A stretch of DNA of 64,000 nt from Nocardiopsis terrae (lineage in GTDB: Bacteria; Actinomycetota; Actinomycetes; Streptosporangiales; Streptosporangiaceae): assembly GCF_014651695.1 (NCBI RefSeq), contig NZ_BMXJ01000007.1, positions 202,509 to 266,508 of the forward strand, given 5' to 3'. Below the pieces are notes generated by a model. That model ran no database searches. It was not told the origin of the DNA and saw only the letters and a list, made by a program, of their open reading frames with translations. Positions 28,712-37,733 of the stretch are shown in pieces; position 1 is the stretch's first letter, and each line of letters starts with the position of its first letter. A program made the position numbers and the translations under genes.

Positions 28712-30537
28712 TCGAGACGCTGTTGACCGGTGCGCTGCGGGCGCACGGAGCACGGACGGCCCTGGTCGGCCACATGGGGCCGGGCACCGCCGGGGTCGTC
28801 GAAGAGGTGGCCCGGGTGGCCGGGGTCCGGGCTCGGGACCTGGGGCCGGATGGAGCCGGGACGGACGGAGGGCCGGACCGGACGGTCGACCTGGTCGTGC
28901 TCGTCGCGGCGACCCCGGCCGACCTGCGCGCGGCCGTCCCTCTGAACAGCGGGCTCCCCTCGGCGGCCGGGATCGCGGTCGCAGTGCTGGACGCCGCCCC
29001 GCGCCAAGGCCCGCCCCTACCCTCGCCGCCGGGCCTGGGGCAGTGGGAGGGGCTGCTGGGCTCGCGGACACGCCGTCTCCCGGACGGGGGCTGGCTGTGG
29101 GAGTTCGCCTTCACCGATCCGATCGAGACGGCGGAGGTGCTGGCGGCGGTGGCACGCGGACTGGTGGGGGGTCGCCGGAGCCCGGCGGGACCCGCGCAGT
29201 CCGGTACGGAGGGCCGGTCGGTGACCGCCCTGTCCTGGCGGCGTCTGGGCGAGCCGGGAGCGGTGAGCGGGGCCACGGCCTCCCCTCGTCTGTCGGTGGA
29301 CGATGTTCCGGCGGTGGATGAGCGGGTGGTGAATCCGATGGGGTTCAGGCGGGGGTCCGGGGCCAAGGTGGGGCGGTTGGTTTCGCGTGGTGGCCGGTGG
29401 GTGTTGGTTGTGGGTGGCGGGGTGCGTTGGCGGGTGCCGGATGACGGTGCTGTGACTGATGTGGATGTGGCTGCGCTGCGTGATTTGCGTGCGGTGCGGG
29501 TGGAGTGGGGTCGGCACAGTGGGCCGGTGGCGGCGGTGCGGGCGGTGGCCGGACTCGCCGCGGCAGGGATCCCCCTGATGGGCGCCCGACCGCCGATGTG
29601 GGCGGGACCGCTGGGCGAGGAACTCCACGACCTTCTCTCGTGGTCGCGCGAGGAGGAACTCGCCGACGAACTGCTGCGGGAGGAGCACAGCATCCGGTTG
29701 CGGCGGGCGGCGCTGCGGCTGCACGGGCAGCGCACACGGTGGTACCGCTCCGGTCCCGGCGCTCCGGTGGAGCCTTCGGTGTCGGTGGTGTTGTGTACTC
29801 GGCGGCCGGAGATGGTGGGGTTCGCGTTGCGGCAGGTGGCGCGGCAGCGGGGTGTGGACGTGGAGTTGGTGCTGGCGTTGCACGGCTTCGGGTTGGACGC
29901 TCCGGGGGTGGCGGAGGCGGTCGATGCCTACCGGGCTCCGGGCCGGGAGTTGGTGGTGTGGGAGCCGGGGGAGGGTCTGGTCCTCGGTTCGGTGCTCAAC
30001 GGTGCGATCGCGCGGGCGGGTGGTTCGTTGGTGGCGAAGATGGACGACGACGACTGGTACGGGCCCGACCACCTGTCGGATCTGGTGCTGGCCCGCCGCT
30101 ACTCCGGCGCTGACCTGGCCGGCTGCGCGACGGAGTACTACCACCTGGAACATCTGGGTCTCACCGTGCGGCGCTCGGTCCCCTCGGAACGCTTCGTCCG
30201 GCACGTGACCGGCGCCGCGATGCTGACCGACCGCACTGTCCTGGAGGAGGTCGGCGGCTTCCGTCCGATGGGGCTCGGGGAGGACAACGCACTCCTCGAC
30301 GACGTGCGGGACATGGGCGGTTCGATCTATCGGACCCACGGTCTGGGATCTGTCATCCGCCGCAGGAGGACGGGCCACACCTGGCGCGAGGCGTCCGGCT
30401 ACTTCCTGAGGGAGCCCCAGCGCCAGTGGCGCGGCTGGCGTCCCAGCGCGCTACTGGAGTCCGACCCCGGGGACGTGCCGACCACGGCACCGGGCACGAC
30501 GACATCTGACCCGACGGCACACGGGAGCGACCGATGA
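28708..30537 (+). CDS. Glycosyltransferase family 2-like protein A2
   Basis: A 609-residue paralogue of A1 with the same architecture: an N-terminal alpha/beta part (motifs GHMGPGTAG and GLGQWEGLL), the shared middle segment, and a C-terminal GT-A domain with SVVLCTRRPEMV and KMDDDDWYGPDH, then a GEDN acidic site. GTG 28708 overlaps the A1 stop (GTGA), and the A2 stop overlaps the start of B1 (ATGA), so all are cotranscribed and translationally coupled. Divergence from A1 is concentrated in the N-terminal part and in the segment after KMDDDDW, where acceptor specificity usually lies, which suggests different acceptors or linkages. Substrates are unknown. Confidence 0.78.
   Translation: MIETLLTGALRAHGARTALVGHMGPGTAGVVEEVARVAGVRARDLGPDGAGTDGGPDRTVDLVVLVAATPADLRAAVPLNSGLPSAAGIAVAVLDAAPRQGPPLPSPPGLGQWEGLLGSRTRRLPDGGWLWEFAFTDPIETAEVLAAVARGLVGGRRSPAGPAQSGTEGRSVTALSWRRLGEPGAVSGATASPRLSVDDVPAVDERVVNPMGFRRGSGAKVGRLVSRGGRWVLVVGGGVRWRVPDDGAVTDVDVAALRDLRAVRVEWGRHSGPVAAVRAVAGLAAAGIPLMGARPPMWAGPLGEELHDLLSWSREEELADELLREEHSIRLRRAALRLHGQRTRWYRSGPGAPVEPSVSVVLCTRRPEMVGFALRQVARQRGVDVELVLALHGFGLDAPGVAEAVDAYRAPGRELVVWEPGEGLVLGSVLNGAIARAGGSLVAKMDDDDWYGPDHLSDLVLARRYSGADLAGCATEYYHLEHLGLTVRRSVPSERFVRHVTGAAMLTDRTVLEEVGGFRPMGLGEDNALLDDVRDMGGSIYRTHGLGSVIRRRRTGHTWREASGYFLREPQRQWRGWRPSALLESDPGDVPTTAPGTTTSDPTAHGSDR
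29290..30122. repeat. Mosaic repeat blocks in glycosyltransferase A2
   Basis: These are the counterparts of the blocks in A1, at 29290-29577, 29769-29921 and 29954-30122. Confidence 0.88.
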
Positions 30538-32126
30538 CGCTTGTCCAGGGCGGACCCGTGCGGACGCTGTCCGCCCCGCGCCCGCTCATCCGCCGCAACG
30601 ATTTTTCGGTGTTGGAGCCGCCGTTGTTGGGGGAGTGGGAGCCTGAGCTGTCGGTGAGTGTGGTGATCCCGGCCTACGGGGGGCAGGAGAAGCTGGATCT
30701 GACCCTGGCCTCGTTGGCGGCGCAGAGCTACCCCGGTGACCTGATGGAGGTCGTGGTGGTGGACGACGGCAGTGATCCGGCGCTGCGGCTGCCACCGATC
30801 CGCCCCGAACACGCCCGGATCGTGCCGAGCCTGCCCGGCGGTTGGGCGCGCGGACACGCGGTGAACTCCGGCGCCGCGGCCTCCGACGCAGACGTGCTGC
30901 TGTTCTTCGACGCGGACATGATCGCCTTCCGGGAGCACGTCGAGGCGCAGATGCGCTGGCACCACCTGGCCGACTACCTCGCCGTCACCGGCGATCTGCG
31001 CTGTGTCGACCACGAGCCCGGAGTGCTGGATCCGGCCGGGGTACTCGACGCGGTGCGACGGGGGGAGCCGGAGGCGCTGGTCGACGGGCCGGGTGAGGAA
31101 CTCGGGTGGCTGCGCCGCGCCTACAGGCGGACCAAGGGTCTGCGTGCCGCCGATCACAGGGCGTTCCACTACTTCATCGGCGGCACCGGATCGGTGCGTC
31201 GCGCCTTCTTCGAGGAGTCGGGTGGGGCCGCCTCCGAACTGGTTCTGGGCGAGGACACCCACCTGGGGTACCGGTTCGCCCAGAACGGGGCGGTCTTCGT
31301 CCCCGAGCTGGAGACCAGTAGCTGGCACCTGGGCCTCCCGCAGATGGAGAGCCGGAGGGAGGACGGAGCCCGTTTCCGCCGTCCCTTCGTCGGGAACAGG
31401 CTCCCCCTCATCGGGGAGCACCGGGCCCTGCCGGGGCGGCAGTGGGAGGTGCCGCGGGTCGACGCGGTGCTCGACGCCACGGGGGCCCGGTTCGACGAGG
31501 TGGCGGAGACGGTGGACGCTCTGCTGACCGGTGAGGTGTGCGACCTGCGGATCCGGTTGGTGGGCGAGTGGTGGCGGGTGACACCCGGGCGGCACGCGGT
31601 CCTGGACGACCCGGCGGTGCACGTAAGGCTCCTCCACGAGCACTACCGCTGCGAACCGAGGGTGGAGTTCGTGGAGGCCGAGCCCGAACCGGACCCGGAG
31701 GTGCCCTTCCGGCTGCTGCTCGGTCCCGGTCAGGCACCGGCCCCACAGGGGGTGCGCCGGATGATCGCGAAGGCGAACGAGGCGAACGCGGGGCTGGTAC
31801 GCGCCACCGCGCCCGGTGACGACCTGGGCGGGCCCCGGCTGGAGCGCACGGCGGCCTTCGCCCGCGCCCGGCGGTTGGGGGCCGGGGAGGCCGACCTGGA
31901 GACCGTGGTGGACGAGGTCTTCGGGGTGCACTGGATCGACGGCGAGTCGGTGCTGTTCACCCCGGAGGAAGAGGTGGAGGAGCCCCCGCGGGACTGGAGA
32001 GTGCTGTTGGAGCGGGCACAGGCGAGGGCTGAGTCGCACCGGGCCCGGGCCGAACGGTTGAAGAGCCGGTTCCGCTGGCTGACCAGGAGCCGCACCGGTC
32101 GGTTCCTGTGCCGGATGATCGGTTGA
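30534..32126 (+). CDS. Glycosyltransferase family 2 protein B1
   Basis: A 530-residue glycosyltransferase with an N-terminal GT-A domain: LSVSVVIPAYGGQEKL, VVVVDDGSD, the DxD-type motif FFDADM, and the acidic GEDTHLGYR site near residue 240. The C-terminal half has no recognised domain but ends in a basic helical tail (about the last 45 residues) that might contact the membrane. ATG 30534 overlaps the A2 stop, with GGAG upstream. It is a paralogue of B2, which begins 16 bases after its stop. The 212-bp segment 30591-30802, covering the nucleotide-binding strands, is identical to 32224-32435 in B2. Role in surface polysaccharide synthesis is inferred. Confidence 0.82.
   Translation: MTLVQGGPVRTLSAPRPLIRRNDFSVLEPPLLGEWEPELSVSVVIPAYGGQEKLDLTLASLAAQSYPGDLMEVVVVDDGSDPALRLPPIRPEHARIVPSLPGGWARGHAVNSGAAASDADVLLFFDADMIAFREHVEAQMRWHHLADYLAVTGDLRCVDHEPGVLDPAGVLDAVRRGEPEALVDGPGEELGWLRRAYRRTKGLRAADHRAFHYFIGGTGSVRRAFFEESGGAASELVLGEDTHLGYRFAQNGAVFVPELETSSWHLGLPQMESRREDGARFRRPFVGNRLPLIGEHRALPGRQWEVPRVDAVLDATGARFDEVAETVDALLTGEVCDLRIRLVGEWWRVTPGRHAVLDDPAVHVRLLHEHYRCEPRVEFVEAEPEPDPEVPFRLLLGPGQAPAPQGVRRMIAKANEANAGLVRATAPGDDLGGPRLERTAAFARARRLGAGEADLETVVDEVFGVHWIDGESVLFTPEEEVEEPPRDWRVLLERAQARAESHRARAERLKSRFRWLTRSRTGRFLCRMIG
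30591..30802. repeat. 212-bp identical block in glycosyltransferase B1
   Basis: Identical to 32224-32435 in B2; it encodes the start of the GT-A fold. The flanking DNA differs. Confidence 0.88.
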
Positions 32127-32142
32127 GGGCGAGGGGCAGCGC

Positions 32143-33774
32143 ATGGTGAGCAATGACGCATGGGGCACGGGGGCCGTTTTCGGGGTGCCGAAGGGAGGGA
32201 GCCCCGGTGGGCAGCCCCGGCTGCGCCGCAACGATTTTTCGGTGTTGGAGCCGCCGTTGTTGGGGGAGTGGGAGCCTGAGCTGTCGGTGAGTGTGGTGAT
32301 CCCGGCCTACGGGGGGCAGGAGAAGCTGGATCTGACCCTGGCCTCGTTGGCGGCGCAGAGCTACCCCGGTGACCTGATGGAGGTCGTGGTGGTGGACGAC
32401 GGCAGTGATCCGGCGCTGCGGCTGCCACCGATCCGTCCGGAGCACACGCGACTGGTCCTGGCCCCGGAACAGGGCTGGGGGCCGGGGCACGCGGTACGGA
32501 CGGGGGTGGCATCCTGCGCGGCACCGGTCGTACTGCGGTTGGACGCCGACATGGTCATCGGCCGCCGACACGTCGAGGCGCAGATGCGCTGGCATCACCT
32601 GGCCGACTACCTCGTCGTCATGGGCCGGGTCGTGTTCAGCGAGGACCCGGGCACCGGTCTCGCCCCGGACCGGGTGTACGAGCGGGTGCGCAGGGCGGAG
32701 ACGGCCGATCTCCTGGACCGGGGTTCGGCCCACATGGAGTGGATCGCCCAGGTGCTGGCGCAGACCGACGATCTGCGGTCTGCGGGGCACCGGGCCTGGG
32801 AGGTGTTCACGGGGGCCACGGCCTCGGTGCGGCGCGAACTGTTCGAGGCCGCCGGCGGTACGTCGCCGGATCTGGTCATGGGAGAGGACAGCGAACTCGG
32901 GTACCGGCTCTCCCAGCGGGGGGCGGTGTTCGTCCCCGAGCGTGCTGCTGACGGCCTGCACCTGGGGCGGCCGACGACGGAGCGGCGCCGGGAGGAGGCG
33001 GCGCGCTACCGGCGCCCCTTCGCGGAGAACCGGCTGCCCCGGCTGGGCACCCGCCGCAGGGCCCCCGGGCGGACCTGGCAGGTGCCCTTCGTCGACGTGG
33101 TGGTGGACACCGTCGGCCGCCGGTTCGACGACGTGACCGAAACGGTGGACGGGCTGCTGGCCGGTGACGTGGCCGATATCCGGATCACGCTGGTGGGCGA
33201 CTGGCGGCTGGTGGTGCCGGGGCGGTACGCCACGATCGACGATCCGGCGGTGGACGTGCGGCTGGTTCACGAGAACTACCGGTGCGAGCCGAGGGTGGTC
33301 TTCGCCGGGGCCGAGCCGGAGCCCGATCCGGACGTCCCCTTCCGGCTGCTGCTGTCGCCCGGGGTGCGTCCGAGGCGGAGCGCGGTGCGCTCCCTGACGG
33401 GGGCGGCGGACAGGGAGGGCGCCGGGCTCGTCAGGGTGCCGGGTACGGGCGGACGGCCCCACCCCCTGCGGTTGGAGCGCACGGCGGCCTTCGCCAGGGC
33501 GCGGCACCTGGGGGCGGGGGCCGCGGACCGCGACGCCGCCGTGGCCGAACTGTGGGGCGTCCACGTGCTGGACCGCTCCGAGGTCCTCGCCGGGGACGGG
33601 GAGAGGCCGCCGAAGGGCTGGCACAGGAAGATGCGCAAGGCTGAGCGGGACGCGGAGCGCTGGCGGAAGGAGTCCGACAGGTGGGAGCGGCGGATCCGGG
33701 CGCTGACACAGGGGCGCTGCGGGTGGCTGCTGCTCTGTGGTCTGCGGAGCGGCACGCGGGGTCCCCGGAGGTGA
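32143..33774 (+). CDS. Glycosyltransferase family 2 protein B2
   Basis: A 543-residue paralogue of B1 with the same GT-A domain (SVVIPAYGGQEKL, VVVVDDGSD, RLDADM in place of FFDADM, and GEDSELGYR) and a similar C-terminal half ending in a basic helical segment. ATG 32143 has an AGGGG site 8-9 bases upstream, 16 bases after B1. It is the last gene of the 26.4-33.8 kb cluster. After it come about 350 bases of non-coding DNA. The cluster lacks transporters, flippases or polymerases inside the window, so the pathway cannot be named. Confidence 0.82.
   Translation: MVSNDAWGTGAVFGVPKGGSPGGQPRLRRNDFSVLEPPLLGEWEPELSVSVVIPAYGGQEKLDLTLASLAAQSYPGDLMEVVVVDDGSDPALRLPPIRPEHTRLVLAPEQGWGPGHAVRTGVASCAAPVVLRLDADMVIGRRHVEAQMRWHHLADYLVVMGRVVFSEDPGTGLAPDRVYERVRRAETADLLDRGSAHMEWIAQVLAQTDDLRSAGHRAWEVFTGATASVRRELFEAAGGTSPDLVMGEDSELGYRLSQRGAVFVPERAADGLHLGRPTTERRREEAARYRRPFAENRLPRLGTRRRAPGRTWQVPFVDVVVDTVGRRFDDVTETVDGLLAGDVADIRITLVGDWRLVVPGRYATIDDPAVDVRLVHENYRCEPRVVFAGAEPEPDPDVPFRLLLSPGVRPRRSAVRSLTGAADREGAGLVRVPGTGGRPHPLRLERTAAFARARHLGAGAADRDAAVAELWGVHVLDRSEVLAGDGERPPKGWHRKMRKAERDAERWRKESDRWERRIRALTQGRCGWLLLCGLRSGTRGPRR
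32224..32435. repeat. 212-bp identical block in glycosyltransferase B2
   Basis: The counterpart of 30591-30802. Confidence 0.88.
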
Positions 33775-34121
33775 ACTCGGGCGATTAGTCCGTTAGGTCG
33801 CTTTGCTTGCGCCGCTGTGAACTGCGAAAACGCCAATCTGTCTCGCTGGGTGAGATATCCTGGCCAGATAGTTGGACATCCGATATTCTGTCGTCCTAAG
33901 AGTCAGTGGCATCGGCTCCACCGCCGGATGCCGCCGTTTCCCGCTTCGTCGGCCCCACCGGGTCCGCGCCGGGGCGGGCAGTCCTCTTTCGTGGCCACCG
34001 CCGCCCACGCGGCCAGCGCGCCGCCCGGGACCACCGGGCCCCGCGGTCTGGCCTCTCGTTTCCTGAGCTCCGCGGCTGTTTCTTACGCGCCGCCGGTCAC
34101 GTACCGCACCCGGAGGATCAC
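33775..34121. other. Non-coding region with a copy of the branched-chain operator
   Basis: No full gene is supported here. The region contains the palindrome at 33841-33855 and a nearby TATTCT hexamer (33884-33889) that could be a -10 element. Long GC-rich frames run through it, but none has a ribosome site or family resemblance. Confidence 0.5.
33841..33855. promoter_or_regulatory. Candidate operator TCTCGCTGGGTGAGA
   Basis: This matches the pattern TCTCRC-N3-KTGAGA found upstream of ilvB, leuB and cimA. It lies 266 bases before the 29-residue ORF and 506 bases before leuB, so its target is unclear. Confidence 0.5.
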
Positions 34122-34211
34122 ATGTACGACATGATCGAGTACCCGTCCACGCCCGACTCCGAGGACGAGATCGCCCGCGCTCTCCAGGACGCGATCAACC
34201 GCCGCGACTAG
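34122..34211 (+). CDS. Small 29-residue ORF upstream of leuB
   Basis: A short ORF, acidic in its first half, starting at ATG 34122 with GGAGGA 4 bases upstream and ending at TAG 34211. The peptide begins MYDMIEYPSTPDSEDEIA and then runs as one short helix. It is not rich in branched-chain residues, so it does not look like an attenuator leader. It is the last part of a longer open frame from GTG 33906, for which there is no ribosome site. It lies 150 bases before leuB. Whether it is translated is unknown; the strong ribosome site is the main argument. Confidence 0.45.
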   Translation: MYDMIEYPSTPDSEDEIARALQDAINRRD

Positions 34212-34306
34212 AGGGCGGTTCGCGTCCCTTTGTCCTGGACGGGAGGTGGGGCGGCGGTGGCGGTCCCCGGAGGCCGGTACAGTTGTCTCACCTACTGTTC
34301 ATCTGA

Positions 34307-34321
34307 TCTCGCCATTTGAGA
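34307..34321. promoter_or_regulatory. Candidate operator upstream of leuB
   Basis: TCTCGCCATTTGAGA fits the shared palindrome, with one half-site difference. A left half (TCTCAC) also occurs at 34286-34291. The centre is 47 bases before the leuB start. Confidence 0.55.
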
Positions 34322-34360
34322 AGCCATGGTGGGGTCACATCTGAGTTAGAGGCAGTCCGT

Positions 34361-35425
34361 ATGGCAGCGCGCACCGTGAAACTGGCCGTCATCCCCGGTG
34401 ACGGGATCGGCTCCGAGGTGGTCGCCGAAGGCCTCAAGGTGCTGGAGGCCGCGTCCTCCCAGTACGACCTGGCCATCGAGACCACCGAGTACGAACTGGG
34501 CGCCAGGCTCTGGCACCGCACCGGTGAGACGCTGCCCGACTCGGTCGCCGCCGAACTGCGCCAGCACGAGGCGATCTTCCTGGGCGCGGTCGGCGACCCG
34601 TCCGTCCCCAGCGGCGTCCTGGAGCGCGGCCTGCTGCTCCGCCTGCGGTTCGACTTCGACCACTACGTCAACCTGCGCCCCGTGCGCCTCTACCCCGGGG
34701 TGGAGAGCCCGCTGGCGGGCGTGGCCCCCGAGGACATCGACATGCTGGTCGTGCGCGAGGGCACCGAGGGCCCCTACGCGGGTGCGGGCGGGGTCCTGCG
34801 CAGGGGCACCCCGCACGAGATCGCCACCCAGGACAGCGTGAACACCCGCTTCGGTGTCGAGCGCGTGGTCCGCTACGCCTTCGCCAAGGCCGCGGAACGC
34901 CCCCGCCAGAAGCTGACCCTGGTGCACAAGGACAACGTCCTCACCTTCGCCGGCGAGCTGTGGCAGCGCACCGTCAAGGAGGTCGGGGTCGAGTACCCGC
35001 AGGTCAGCGTGGACTACTGCCACGTCGACGCCGCCGCGATGTTCTTCGTCAACCAGCCCGGCCGCTTCGACGTGGTCGTCACCGACAACCTGTTCGGCGA
35101 CATCATCACCGACATCGGCGCCGCCATCACCGGAGGCATCGGCCTGGCCGCGAGCGGTAACATCAACCCGGACAAAACCTTCCCCAGCATGTTCGAGCCG
35201 GTCCACGGTTCCGCTCCGGACATCGCGGGCCAGGGCAAGGCGGACCCGACCGCCACGGTGCTCTCGGCCGCGACCATGCTGGACCACCTGGGGGTGCCCG
35301 AGGCCGCGCGCCGTATCGAGGACGCGGTCTCGGCGGACCTGAAGACCCGCGCCCAGGACGGTGCGGTCCGCTCCACCTCCCAGATCGGCGACGACCTCGC
35401 CGCACGAGTAGCCGAGCAGGGCTGA
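34361..35425 (+). CDS. leuB: 3-isopropylmalate dehydrogenase
   Basis: LeuB (354 residues) oxidatively decarboxylates 3-isopropylmalate to 2-ketoisocaproate in leucine synthesis, and also acts on methylmalate in the citramalate route to isoleucine. It has [10 protein letters not shown], the substrate-binding [12 protein letters not shown] region, the catalytic HKDNVL and the metal/NAD motif DNLFGDI, then [12 protein letters not shown] 34361 is used, with AGAGG 8 bases upstream; the frame opens at 34316 without a better site. It precedes ilvE by 203 bases in the same direction. The 15-bp palindrome overlapping its promoter zone suggests shared control with ilvB and cimA. Confidence 0.96.
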   Translation: MAARTVKLAVIPGDGIGSEVVAEGLKVLEAASSQYDLAIETTEYELGARLWHRTGETLPDSVAAELRQHEAIFLGAVGDPSVPSGVLERGLLLRLRFDFDHYVNLRPVRLYPGVESPLAGVAPEDIDMLVVREGTEGPYAGAGGVLRRGTPHEIATQDSVNTRFGVERVVRYAFAKAAERPRQKLTLVHKDNVLTFAGELWQRTVKEVGVEYPQVSVDYCHVDAAAMFFVNQPGRFDVVVTDNLFGDIITDIGAAITGGIGLAASGNINPDKTFPSMFEPVHGSAPDIAGQGKADPTATVLSAATMLDHLGVPEAARRIEDAVSADLKTRAQDGAVRSTSQIGDDLAARVAEQG

Positions 35426-35628
35426 CGCGACCACCGTCGGCCCTGCCCCTCCGAGGCGCGGCCGACGGCGGGAGCCGGCGGTGACCACCATCGGGCGCGC
35501 CTGGAGACACTCCGGCGCGCCCGCTGTCCGTCCGGCTCCGGTCTGGCACCGGGGGCGCTCTTCCGACACACTGGATCCCAGGTCGGCGGCGCTGCCGACC
35601 CGTTGCACCCGAGAGGACCACCGACAAC

Positions 35629-36744
35629 ATGAACAACAACACCACCACCACTGGGTTGACGTTCGACATCCAGCTCTCCGACCAGCGGAAGACCCCGCAG
35701 GAGCGCGAGGCACTGCTGGAGAACCCCGGGTTCGGTCAGGTGTTCACCGACCACATGGTGAGCATCCGTTACACGGAGGGCAAGGGCTGGCACGACGCCA
35801 AGCTGGAGCCGTACGGTCCGCTGAGCCTGGACCCGGCCACGGCCTCCCTGCACTACGCCCAGGAGATCTTCGAGGGGCTCAAGGCCTACCGCCACCCCGA
35901 CGGCTCACTGGCCTCGTTCCGCCCGGAGGCCAACGCGGCCCGCTTCAACCGGAGCGCGGCCCGGATGGCCATGCCGGAGCTGCCCGAGGAGCTCTTCCTC
36001 AAGTCGATCGAGCTCCTGCTCGAGCACGACGGGGAATGGGTTCCGACCAAGGAGTACTTCAGCCTCTACCTGCGGCCGTTCATGGTCGCCACCGACGTGG
36101 GCCTCGGGGTCAACAACCCCTCGCGCAGCTACGTCTACCTGCTCATCGCCTCGCCGGTGGGTTCCTACTTCTCCGGCGGGGTCAAGCCGGTGACGGTCTG
36201 GCTGTCCAAGGACTTCACCCGTGCCGCCCCGGGCGGCACCGGCGCCGCGAAGTTCGCGGGCAACTACGCCGCGAGCTTCCTCGCCCAGGCCCAGGCGGTC
36301 GAGAAGGGCTGCGACCAGGTCGTGTGGCTCGACGCCCGCGAGCACCGCTGGGTCGAGGAGATGGGTGGCATGAACCTGTGGTTCGTGTTCGGAGAGGGGG
36401 AGAACGCCCGTCTGCGCACGCCCCCGCTGACCGGCACCCTGCTGCCGGGCATCACCCGCGAGTCGCTGCTGACCCTCGCCCCCGACCTGGGCATCCCGGC
36501 GGAGGAGAAGCCGCTGTCGATCGAGGAGTGGAAGGCGGCCGCCGAGTCCGGTGAGATGACCGAGGTCTTCGCCTGCGGCACCGCGGCCGTGATCACCCCG
36601 GTCGGTCGGGTCCGGAGCGACGAGGGCGAGTTCACCGTCGGCGACGGCGAGCCCGGTCCGGTCACCATGCGCCTGCGCGAGGAGCTGGTGGGCCTGCAGA
36701 CCGGCCTGCGCAGCGACAAGCACGGCTGGATCACCCGCTTCTAG
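35629..36744 (+). CDS. ilvE: Branched-chain amino acid aminotransferase
   Basis: IlvE (371 residues) is the PLP-dependent class IV aminotransferase that performs the last step for Leu, Ile and Val. It is recognised by [15 protein letters not shown], the catalytic lysine in [12 protein letters not shown], and [10 protein letters not shown] followed by the [15 protein letters not shown] motif. ATG 35629 has GAGAGGA 11 bases upstream. Length fits the actinobacterial BCAT family. It lies downstream of leuB and is closed by a strong terminator, so it may be read from its own promoter or together with leuB. Confidence 0.96.
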   Translation: MNNNTTTTGLTFDIQLSDQRKTPQEREALLENPGFGQVFTDHMVSIRYTEGKGWHDAKLEPYGPLSLDPATASLHYAQEIFEGLKAYRHPDGSLASFRPEANAARFNRSAARMAMPELPEELFLKSIELLLEHDGEWVPTKEYFSLYLRPFMVATDVGLGVNNPSRSYVYLLIASPVGSYFSGGVKPVTVWLSKDFTRAAPGGTGAAKFAGNYAASFLAQAQAVEKGCDQVVWLDAREHRWVEEMGGMNLWFVFGEGENARLRTPPLTGTLLPGITRESLLTLAPDLGIPAEEKPLSIEEWKAAAESGEMTEVFACGTAAVITPVGRVRSDEGEFTVGDGEPGPVTMRLREELVGLQTGLRSDKHGWITRF

Positions 36745-36770
36745 GAGCGCAGGGGCCGAAGGCTCCACAG

Positions 36771-36801
36771 GGGCCGCCGCCGGAGAACCCGGCGGCGGCC
36801 C
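36771..36801 (+). terminator. Terminator after ilvE
   Basis: A perfect 13-bp GC-rich stem (36771-36783 with 36789-36801) and 5-base loop, 26 bases after the stop. Confidence 0.7.
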
Positions 36802-36881
36802 TCCGTGCGTCCTGTCCGCTGGATATCCTGCTCCGGCCCGCTCCGTGCCCCCCGTCATCCCCTTCCCCCGAGGAGCCCTCC

Positions 36882-37502
36882 GTGCCCGAACCCACCGCTT
36901 CCCCCGTCCCCGGGAGCGACGAACCCGCCGCCCCCGCGGCGGATGAGACGACCGCGCCCCGCACCCCCTTCTCCTGGCCGGCCCGGGTGGCCCTGGTGGC
37001 CTCCGTCGGCCTGGTGGTGGGCGGTGCGGCTTTCACCGCCACCGAGGTGGCCGCCGCCCTCTCCCCGCCCAGCCCGGCCCCGAGCGTGGCCGAGGACGAG
37101 GAGGAGGGTCCCTCCGAACGCCGTACCACCCCGCTGACCGGTACTGCCGGGTCCGAGGAGCCCCGGGACACGGAGGGGGCCGAGGGCGAGCAGGCGGCCG
37201 AGCACGCCGCGGACCCCCCGAAGCAGGCTTCAGGGGAACAGGGTCCGGGCGGCTCCACGCCCCCCGAGACCGGCGGGGGAGCCCCGGGAGCCCTCTCCGA
37301 GGGGGACCCGGGCTGGGTCGACCCCCGCGAGGAGATCCTGGAGGAGATGCTCAACACCCCGCAGGAGCGCCCGCCGATGGAACCGCAGATCACCCAGGAG
37401 GAGCTCGACGCCCTGCGGGAGGCCGAAGAAGCCGACGCGGTGGTGCAGGTGCCCGAGCCCGACTACTCGGAGTTCCTCGAAGTGGCCCCCGACGCCCGGT
37501 AG
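36882..37502 (+). CDS. Single-pass membrane protein, Pro/Glu-rich, unknown
   Basis: A 206-residue protein with a Pro/Ala/Asp-rich cytoplasmic start, one hydrophobic helix (about residues 31-52) and a long acidic exported part rich in Glu, Pro, Gly and Thr, ending with EPDYSEFLEVAPDAR. No domain is recognised. GTG 36882 has AGGAG 6 bases upstream. It stands between ilvE and the cimA leader region and has its own terminator after the stop. The low-complexity composition suggests an intrinsically disordered extracellular region. Confidence 0.65.
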   Translation: MPEPTASPVPGSDEPAAPAADETTAPRTPFSWPARVALVASVGLVVGGAAFTATEVAAALSPPSPAPSVAEDEEEGPSERRTTPLTGTAGSEEPRDTEGAEGEQAAEHAADPPKQASGEQGPGGSTPPETGGGAPGALSEGDPGWVDPREEILEEMLNTPQERPPMEPQITQEELDALREAEEADAVVQVPEPDYSEFLEVAPDAR

Positions 37503-37544
37503 CCCCTGACAACCGCCCCCGGCCCACGTCCCGCGAAACACGAA

Positions 37545-37571
37545 GGGCTGCCCGGAACCCCCGGGCGGCCC
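37545..37571 (+). terminator. Terminator after the Pro/Glu-rich membrane protein
   Basis: An 11-bp stem with one mismatch (37545-37555 with 37561-37571) and a 5-base loop. Confidence 0.6.
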
Positions 37572-37624
37572 TCACCGCTTTCTGGGTTCCGGGCTGCACT
37601 TTTGTCCGTTCTGAGAAATTTTCA

Positions 37625-37639
37625 TCTCGCAGTGTGAGA
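37625..37639. promoter_or_regulatory. Candidate operator upstream of cimA
   Basis: TCTCGCAGTGTGAGA fits the same palindrome as upstream of ilvB. Its centre lies 60 bases before the cimA leader-peptide start, almost the same spacing as at ilvB (61). Confidence 0.6.
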
Positions 37640-37691
37640 CATATGGGTTCCGAACTGCGTCTCTCCGCCACCCGTGTGGCACACTGACCAC

Positions 37692-37733
37692 ATGCTGTCC
37701 CAGGTACTCATTATTTTGGGGCGCGCTGGCTGA
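37692..37733 (+). CDS. cimA leader peptide
   Basis: A 13-residue ORF, MLSQVLIILGRAG, starting at ATG 37692. The codons Val-Leu-Ile-Ile-Leu would sense branched-chain aminoacyl-tRNA levels, with two Ile codons suiting the isoleucine route. It has no ribosome site, and a CACACT hexamer ends 6 bases before the ATG, so the transcript is probably leaderless. As in the ilvB leader, the Gly-Arg-Ala end forms the left arm of a 10-bp stem. Confidence 0.75.
   Translation: MLSQVLIILGRAG

Noticed and set aside
33872..34066. A third branched-chain leader peptide starting at TTG 33872
   Set aside because: The start of the frame has several Val and Ile codons, but it runs on for 64 codons and is not followed by a stem and a T run.
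33906..34211. A 101-codon frame ending in the 29-residue ORF
   Set aside because: No ribosome site at GTG 33906, and the first two thirds is low-complexity Pro/Arg/Ala sequence; only the last 29 codons have a good start.
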